Source: Henriciella sp.
GTDB lineage: Bacteria; Pseudomonadota; Alphaproteobacteria; Caulobacterales; Hyphomonadaceae
Direction of reading: 5' to 3'
Assembly (NCBI GenBank): GCA_013214545.1
Contig: JABSQB010000025.1
Location: 1 to 44,986 of the forward strand
DNA length: 44,986 nucleotides
Shown here: positions 39,984 to 44,986 of the stretch, piece by piece
Position numbering within the stretch: position 1 is the first letter of the stretch
Layout: each line of letters begins with the position of its first letter
The notes under the pieces: generated by a model
What the model was told of the DNA's origin: nothing
Databases searched by the model: none
The model's input: the letters and a program-made list of their open reading frames with translations, nothing else
Position numbers and translations under genes: made by a program

Positions 39984-40143
39984 GCAATTGGCAGAATGGC
40001 CATTCAATTGGACCAGAAATCCGGTGAATCTCGGAGATTTTGGTGCCGTCTTGTTTATACCAACGTTATTTCCCACACCCTTTTGACTGGGGAGAATTCC
40101 CTATGGTTCAAACCTCGATAAGATGGTTTCTGACGGAGCAATC

Positions 40144-40914
40144 ATGACGGGGGGCAGTTTGCAGGAATTATTTTTGCTGGGCCCACTGGCGTTTCTACTG
40201 ATCGCCTTTTGGCTCACAAGATCGCAGTGGTCCAAGGGCAAAATTGGCGAGATGCACGTCAATAAAGCGCTCAAGAAAAAGCTGAATAAGAAAGAGTATC
40301 GACTCTTGGCGGATTTAACCCTGCCAACCTGGGATGGCGACACAACCCAAATCGATCACGTGGTTATCTCTCAGTATGGCGTCTTCGTTATCGAAACTAA
40401 AAACATGAGCGGCTGGATATTTGGCGATGCGAAGCATGCCGAATGGACTCAGGTGATGTTCAATTGGCAATCCAAATTCCAAAACCCGCTTCGACAGAAC
40501 TATCGTCACGTCAAAACCATCCAGCAGATCCTAGGGCTCGCTGACCATCAAGTTCACAACTTCGTCGTCTTCGTCGGAACTGGAGAACCGAAAACAGACA
40601 TGCCTCGAAACGTAGCTTGGAGCAGTGGAGTTCTCGTCCATCTAATTAAAGCGGAACACCGCGTGGTCCTGGAACATGACAGCATCGACACATTGACATC
40701 GCGGCTAACAGAAGCCCGCTTGAAGCCAGGCAAGAGAACTAATCGCCGACACGCGCAAAACGTACTGCGCAAATCTGAAGATAGTCGCGCGATTACAGAA
40801 AGGTGTCCGCGATGCGGAAGCCGGATGGTGGAGAGGATAAACAAAACCACCGGCGAGGTGTTTTTAGGGTGTTCAACGTACCCTAAATGCCGAGCTTCCC
40901 GAAACTCATTGTAA
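40144..40914 (+). CDS. Membrane-anchored NERD-domain protein with C-terminal zinc ribbon
   Basis: The 256-residue protein has an N-terminal membrane helix (about 11-25), a NERD (nuclease-related) domain at about 31-145 and a topoisomerase-type zinc ribbon at the C-terminus. In the NERD domain the predicted catalytic set of the restriction-endonuclease fold is present: D71 (TTQIDHVVIS), E84 and K86 (VFVIETKNMSGW). The zinc ribbon reads CPRCGSRMV and FLGCSTYPKCR (C221, C224, C243, C249). I chose ATG 40144 because GGAG lies seven bases upstream. NERD proteins are thought to act on DNA or RNA and occur in mobile and defence contexts; the reaction is unproven. Its bases are more AT-rich than in the flagellar genes. 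Confidence 0.85.
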   Translation: MTGGSLQELFLLGPLAFLLIAFWLTRSQWSKGKIGEMHVNKALKKKLNKKEYRLLADLTLPTWDGDTTQIDHVVISQYGVFVIETKNMSGWIFGDAKHAEWTQVMFNWQSKFQNPLRQNYRHVKTIQQILGLADHQVHNFVVFVGTGEPKTDMPRNVAWSSGVLVHLIKAEHRVVLEHDSIDTLTSRLTEARLKPGKRTNRRHAQNVLRKSEDSRAITERCPRCGSRMVERINKTTGEVFLGCSTYPKCRASRNSL

Positions 40915-41030
40915 CGGATCATTCGGCGATCTGCGTTCATCAGAACTTTAGCCAATCCCAAAAAAGCCAAATTCTACAATGATTGTTCTAGCGCGCCGGC
41001 GAGCTTGCGAATCTGATAGACGAAACAGAA

Positions 41031-41777
41031 ATGAATCCGACACTTTCAAAACAGGCATCTATAGTTTCGAGATCGCGTGAGAAGAGTCACCGCTTAATAG
41101 AAGTCTTAAAGCGCGCCGCCGTTGTTCGTGGCTTCTTTGGGATGTTGTTGATTTTCGAGGTCGCTACGCGCTTCGCTGACTTATCTAATTATGAGCTCGC
41201 GCGGTTTCTTTCTTCAGTTCTTGTTGCGTGGAATGTCATTGCAGCAAAGATTGGCGAAGTGATCGGGATCCTTCCGTTTATTCCACCGCTTTCTTCCGAC
41301 CTTGTGAATTGGGTGGTCTTCATGACTAGCGTGACGATTCCGGGGATTTTTGGCGCTTATGTCTACGCGGATCCCAAAGAATATCGAACCGACGAAGCGC
41401 CAGAATTTTTTTCGATTTTGATTCGATCAAGAGCCATGTTTTTCTTGTTGTCGATTCTGTTCGTTCTCGGACCCATCATTTTTTATGGAGCGATGGAGTT
41501 TTCACCAGAAAGCTGGGAGACTTCGATACTGGCGCCAGGCTCAGTCTCATCGAATTGGGAAAACCCACTCCTGGGCGTTTATGCGTTGTCTATGCTTTTG
41601 CCCTTCGGCCTCGCAGTGCTTTTCTTGAAGCAATACAGGGTGGGTGTGTTGATACTGATCGGCGCGATGGCAGCGGGTACGCTGTTTTACTTTTCCCCTA
41701 TTATTGGAGATGAGGTGCGAAACGTTGTGATTTACCTTGAGCAAATGCAGTTAGACCCTCACGGCCCCGCAACATGA
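41031..41777 (+). CDS. Polytopic membrane protein, unknown function
   Basis: I do not recognise this 248-residue protein. It has about five or six membrane segments (roughly 30-50, 58-84, 90-112, 131-152, 180-198, 204-224) with short loops, and no catalytic motif. The N-terminus is basic (SRSREKSHRLIEVLKRAA). Its stop codon overlaps the start of the next gene (ATGA), so they form a coupled pair. Base composition is clearly more AT-rich than the surrounding chromosome, a sign of transfer. It may be a membrane effector, transporter or sensor; none of these can be chosen from the sequence. Confidence 0.7.
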   Translation: MNPTLSKQASIVSRSREKSHRLIEVLKRAAVVRGFFGMLLIFEVATRFADLSNYELARFLSSVLVAWNVIAAKIGEVIGILPFIPPLSSDLVNWVVFMTSVTIPGIFGAYVYADPKEYRTDEAPEFFSILIRSRAMFFLLSILFVLGPIIFYGAMEFSPESWETSILAPGSVSSNWENPLLGVYALSMLLPFGLAVLFLKQYRVGVLILIGAMAAGTLFYFSPIIGDEVRNVVIYLEQMQLDPHGPAT

Positions 41778-42691
41778 TACTTGATCCTAACGAGCAGTTC
41801 GCAAAATTCGAGAAAGTCGGCGTAAAAGCCGTCGAAGAAAAGCTTGCGCAAGGTGCGTACGGAGAGAAGCGAGCGCGATTGGCCGAACTGTGGCTCGAAC
41901 GAAAGTCTGACAGCAATCGAACTAACGATGATCGTTCAAGCGAATGGCGTAAGCCAGCCATTGTGATAGCCGTCGGTATGTTCATTGTAGCAGTTCTATC
42001 TCTGTTTGTAGATGTTGGATCGTTGCTCAAACCACAACACGTTGGCGTTTCACCTAGTGACCAACCATCTGTCACGACGCCAGCAGAAAACGAAGATTCT
42101 TCGCAGGCAGACATCGCCAACCTGCACGCCTTTCTGGTCGACCGATACCCAGAATTGAACCCTTTCAAGTTCATGGTGTATTCCTACGGAGAGGACTTGG
42201 ACGGTGTTCCGGAGCATCAAGGACAAGTCTCTGTGTATTCAGCAACGAAAACCGATTGGAACGCGTTCTCTACCTATCCGTGCGGATACCCAGATCAAGC
42301 GACCACACTTTTGGACGAGAAACAAGGAGTGGCATTTTCAGCTTGCGGGTTTCCATCGTGGACCCTTCCAGCAAATGAGTTCCGCGAAATCGAGACTTCA
42401 CATATTCAGTTTCGCGTCCACTTTTTTGATGTCGATCGAACTGTCATCACCAATGTAGATTGCGCTTGTGGGTACCTGTACTTCAAAGATCCGATACTCA
42501 ACGTAGAAGCGCGAACGATTCAGTTTTCGATTGGTGGCGATGCCGAAAACGTTTTCGTAAGTGGCTACCCCGCACAAAACGTGACCTTCCCAAATGTGAA
42601 CGTACAAGACTGGCAATCGCGTCCAGTTCTGCGCGTACAAGTCTCATTCGACGAAGATTGGCTACCAATATCTTTCTTCGCCATTGATTAG
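41774..42691 (+). CDS. Single-pass membrane protein with extracytoplasmic domain, unknown
   Basis: I do not recognise this 305-residue protein. An N-terminal cytoplasmic part (1-57) with a charged helix (VEEKLAQGAYGEKRARLAEL) precedes one membrane helix (about 59-78, KPAIVIAVGMFIVAVLSLFV) and a C-terminal domain of about 210 residues outside the cytoplasm. That domain is beta-rich and holds four cysteines, in CGYPDQ, SACGF and DCACGY contexts, possibly two disulfides. Translation is coupled to the upstream membrane protein by an ATGA overlap. A membrane-bound complex of the two proteins is likely, but its purpose is unknown. Confidence 0.7.
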   Translation: MILDPNEQFAKFEKVGVKAVEEKLAQGAYGEKRARLAELWLERKSDSNRTNDDRSSEWRKPAIVIAVGMFIVAVLSLFVDVGSLLKPQHVGVSPSDQPSVTTPAENEDSSQADIANLHAFLVDRYPELNPFKFMVYSYGEDLDGVPEHQGQVSVYSATKTDWNAFSTYPCGYPDQATTLLDEKQGVAFSACGFPSWTLPANEFREIETSHIQFRVHFFDVDRTVITNVDCACGYLYFKDPILNVEARTIQFSIGGDAENVFVSGYPAQNVTFPNVNVQDWQSRPVLRVQVSFDEDWLPISFFAID

Positions 42692-42769
42692 CGCGTGATT
42701 TCGCACGCGGTTCGATGATTCTTGAGAGCGCGCCCCAAAAAAACTCACGTGGCTCGAATCTCGAATTCA

Positions 42770-42791
42770 TTTGCTTCCAATATGCTTCCAA
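42770..42791 (+). repeat. 22-bp direct repeat, right copy
   Basis: This 22-base sequence is identical to 36811-36832. It lies 78 bases behind the last cargo gene and about 30 bases before the duplicated terminator. With the left copy it marks the likely ends of a mobile segment, or an integrase binding site retained at both junctions. Confidence 0.7.
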
Positions 42792-42820
42792 ATCGAAAGT
42801 GTGAGCATCCGCTCAAAACA

Positions 42821-42851
42821 AAACCCCTGAAATCCGGAAGGAAATCAGGGG
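42821..42851 (-). terminator. Second, diverged copy of the tRNA terminator
   Basis: On the minus strand CCCCTGATTTCC and GGATTTCAGGGG form the stem, followed by TTTTGTTTTG. Just upstream on the same strand is CTCCCGCACCCAATAA, matching the last 12 bases of the tRNA remnant (CTCCCGTACCCA) plus its spacer with one difference. Bases 42858-42877 also form a 7-bp hairpin, GGGTGCG/CGCACCC. Confidence 0.6.
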
Positions 42852-43085
42852 TTTATTGGGTGCGGGAGGGCGCACCCCACAAAAAAGCAGGTTAATAATC
42901 CCTTTTAATACAGTAGGTTAGATGCGGAGGACAACCGCACACAACTCATTACAACTTTGGCATGCAAATTAGTCAGGTATGTCGATCCATACAAGTTCAT
43001 GTGACTAGAAGTTACGCTCAAGCGGACTAGCTCCGGCCGAAAGATTTGCTTTCAGACCGGGAGTCTTTCAGGCTGCCTAAGCTTC

Positions 43086-44621
43086 TTAAAACGCTTCGGA
43101 ATAGATCGCCTCTACCTCACCAACTTCCTTATCCGTGAGGGCAGCGAATTCTCCGTCCCGCGCGCGCCTCGACAAGACTCCATCATTCTGCTGGAGGAAA
43201 CGGAAAAGGAGATCGATGGTGCGGTCTGGCATATCGACCAGACGTGTGATTCCACGCCTGAACTGATCGTAGCCGCGCAGGAAACTTGCTTCCTGCGGCA
43301 GATCAGTTTCGATAGTCTGAGCCACACAGTCATAGAGGAACTCAACATGGGGCGTGGCGTCGAAGTAACGGTAATGGTCCGCTGTCTCGTTCAGGACTTC
43401 GACATTGTTCGCTTCTGTCGCCCTCCATTCTACCAATGGCAAGATCGCCGATGAATGTATCTCAAGCACGCGGCGATAGTCATCAATTCGGCCCTCAATC
43501 GCGCTTGAAATCGGAAACACGACGCCCGGCGGATTGAATCCCGCTTTGGCGAGAAGATGATGAATCAGGTAGCGATGAATGCGTCCATTTCCGTCTTCGA
43601 ACGGGTGGATATAGACAAATCCGAACGCCGCGGTCGCCGCTGCGACCACGGCGTCGAGATCGACGGCGAAATCTTGAACGAACACGATCAGGCCTTCGAT
43701 CAGGTCTTGTAAGTCCTGATGACGCGCACTGACATGATCGGGCAAAGGCACTTGCGTGCGTCGATCGTGTTCGCCGACAAATCCGCCTTCGGTTCGATAC
43801 CCCATATGCACAAAGCGCTGGTCGCCGATGACAATGCGCTGCAAGCGAAGGAATTCATCATGACTGAGCGGATTCCTGCCGGCTCCACCAATCACCCGGC
43901 CCCAACGTTGAATCCGGTCCTGCGGCGGCGTTTCGCCTTCAATGGCGAAACTGGAACGCGAGTCTTTCAAAAGCAAAAACGCCGAGGCACGTGCGATCAC
44001 GTCGGCCGGAATGCGGGCGACGACCTGTCTTGCTTCCTCTGACAGGTTGCGCGCCAACATGGTGGCGATCTTGTCTGTTCGCCTGACCAGCGGACAGAAA
44101 CGCTTGGAGCCTGGCAAATTGTCCCGCACCTTGTGGCGAGACGAATTGACCGGATTGTCGCGCGCCAATTGCTGTTCCGGATTGATGGCGAGCGTATAGG
44201 GAACCGCGCCAGCGTCCGGCAAATCCAACATGTCGCCTGTTAGCCATTCATAGAGGAACCAGGTTCGCCTAGCATATTGTCCAGTCGGCGCATTGCGAAC
44301 CATCGCGGCGACCGGCTCGGGCCCGGTCGCCTCAAAAAGCTTTTTCAGGATGGCAAGGTCTACGCCCTCGTAGCGAAGGGCGAAGGTCAGATGACCAACG
44401 AATGTCGGCGCGGGCGCTTGCTGCACGGACACCAGCGTCCAGCCCGGTGCTTCTCCTTTGCGGTGAATCGGAAGGCTTGCATAAATTGTCCGGGGCGGCG
44501 GTGCGGCGAGGTCGAAGGCCGCGAGCAGCGCGCCATATCCTGCAAGCTTTGCATTCTCTGGCGGCGCGCCACGCTCTAACGTCTTCAAGCCGCGTTCAAT
44601 ATCTTCAAAAATAGCGTCCAA
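43086..44621 (-). CDS. Fic-domain protein (predicted AMP-transferase), class II
   Basis: The 511-residue protein has a complete Fic motif HPFEDGNGRIHR at 339-350, which supports transfer of AMP or another nucleotide group to a target hydroxyl. An inhibitory motif SFAIEG (S224, E228, G229; the S/TxxxE(G/N) pattern) lies before the Fic domain, so it is an N-terminally self-inhibited (class II) Fic protein. The N-terminal 170 residues contain a Fic_N-like domain and 'YEWLTGDMLDLPDAG'; the C-terminal 130 residues look like a winged-helix region. No antitoxin gene is needed in this class. The best start is TTG at 44621; no in-frame ATG is near. It lies outside the 22-bp repeats and may belong to a further accessory segment. 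Confidence 0.9.
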   Translation of the reverse strand: MDAIFEDIERGLKTLERGAPPENAKLAGYGALLAAFDLAAPPPRTIYASLPIHRKGEAPGWTLVSVQQAPAPTFVGHLTFALRYEGVDLAILKKLFEATGPEPVAAMVRNAPTGQYARRTWFLYEWLTGDMLDLPDAGAVPYTLAINPEQQLARDNPVNSSRHKVRDNLPGSKRFCPLVRRTDKIATMLARNLSEEARQVVARIPADVIARASAFLLLKDSRSSFAIEGETPPQDRIQRWGRVIGGAGRNPLSHDEFLRLQRIVIGDQRFVHMGYRTEGGFVGEHDRRTQVPLPDHVSARHQDLQDLIEGLIVFVQDFAVDLDAVVAAATAAFGFVYIHPFEDGNGRIHRYLIHHLLAKAGFNPPGVVFPISSAIEGRIDDYRRVLEIHSSAILPLVEWRATEANNVEVLNETADHYRYFDATPHVEFLYDCVAQTIETDLPQEASFLRGYDQFRRGITRLVDMPDRTIDLLFRFLQQNDGVLSRRARDGEFAALTDKEVGEVEAIYSEAF

Positions 44622-44986
44622 GGCTCATTCTTCTTCAAAGTGATTCGGCGACTACAGCCTTAAAATGATCACACAAAGCTTTCAAAAGCTATACTTTTTA
44701 ATCCATAAGCCCCACTTACTACATATTTCGTTATTTTTTGATCTTCTATCGTATTTTTCCATCTATATCTGGATGGCTCGACGACATGCAATCGCGATTT
44801 CAGCCGTTCCTGAATTTTGTCTCGGCTGGCAGAGAGGTATGGCGGGTCATCTGATCTAGACCCCAGGTTTGTATTTAGGTTAGGAGCAGGTCGCGACTAT
44901 TCAAACGCGATACAGTGTTCTTACCCCATAGTGACTGTAATCAGAGTGACCTCTGAAGAGCACTTGCAATCTAAATATCGCCCTCA
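44622..44986. other. AT-rich end of window without a supported gene
   Basis: This 365-base stretch upstream of the Fic gene holds a strongly AT-rich block (about 44690-44770). A 64-codon open frame on the plus strand (44665-44859) has no ribosome site and an unlikely composition. The promoter of the Fic gene probably lies here. I see no RNA gene or repeat. Confidence 0.5.

Larger units (their letters stand above)
42692..43085 (+). other. Gene-free junction zone at the right end of the cargo segment
   Basis: These 394 bases hold no credible gene. They carry the right copy of the 22-bp repeat (42770-42791), a terminator (42821-42851) and a tRNA-like tail. The rest (42892-43085) shows only short AT-rich tracts and no clear promoter. 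Confidence 0.6.

Noticed and set aside
42856-42877. Complete tRNA at the right junction
   Set aside because: Only a 12-base acceptor-like tail and a hairpin are present; no T arm or anticodon arm can be found.
44665-44859. 64-codon plus-strand gene
   Set aside because: AT-rich stretch giving hydrophobic residues by chance, with no ribosome site.
1-44986. CRISPR array, insertion sequence or rRNA genes
   Set aside because: No regularly spaced repeats, transposase motifs or rRNA signatures were seen.

Overview
The window is alphaproteobacterial. The flagellar locus combines markers largely confined to that class: the flagellin regulators FlaF and FlbT, a DUF1217 flagellar protein, a MotE-type motility protein, and a FlgJ-like rod-binding protein without a muramidase domain. 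A NepR-like anti-sigma factor also fits. Coding style and gene content would suit Hyphomonadaceae or another relative of Caulobacter, but the family is an inference.

Positions 1-3086 hold a divergent pair (a GNAT-like operon running off the left edge against a LysR regulator), a NepR-like protein, an unrecognised 111-residue protein and an XRE-type regulator placed directly behind the flagellar export operon.

Positions 3183-34882 form one nearly unbroken flagellar locus on alternating strands. Minus strand: flgB-flgC-fliE-fliQ-flhA-fliR-flhB-(FliJ-like coiled coil); flgJ-like-flgN-like; flagellin-flaF-flbT-DUF1217; fliM-motA-(MotC-like)-flgF-flgG-flgA-flgH-(FliL-like); fliF-fliH-fliN-fliP-fliG. 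Plus strand: fliI; fliK-flgD; motB-flgE-flgK-flgL-flgI; fliL-(small membrane protein)-motE. Together these supply the export gate and ATPase, MS ring, C ring, rod, P and L rings, hook, junction proteins, filament and stator. I see no fliO, fliD, fliS, fliA, flgM, flhF/flhG or chemotaxis genes. Unusual parts are an NPEH (not NPTH) cleavage loop in FlhB, a FliM without the usual N-terminal CheY-binding peptide, a 565-residue periplasmic protein between motA and flgF, two FliL-family proteins and a solitary FliJ candidate.

Positions 34988-36557 carry a small uncharacterised protein behind a sigma-54-like promoter and a GGDEF diguanylate cyclase.

From about 36590 the window becomes accessory DNA. 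A 3' half of an initiator tRNA-Met, cut exactly at the anticodon loop, abuts a tyrosine integrase gene. Behind it lie a protein overlapping the integrase, an AlpA/excisionase-like regulator flanked by a 10-bp inverted repeat, a PilZ protein, a membrane-anchored NERD/zinc-ribbon protein and two coupled genes for unknown membrane proteins. A 22-bp direct repeat occurs just before the integrase and again after the last cargo gene, followed by a second diverged copy of the tRNA 3' tail and terminator. A Fic-domain protein lies beyond. The NERD plus membrane-protein cassette is the best candidate for an undescribed system in the island; the MotC-like/MotE/double-FliL set is the best candidate in the flagellar part.
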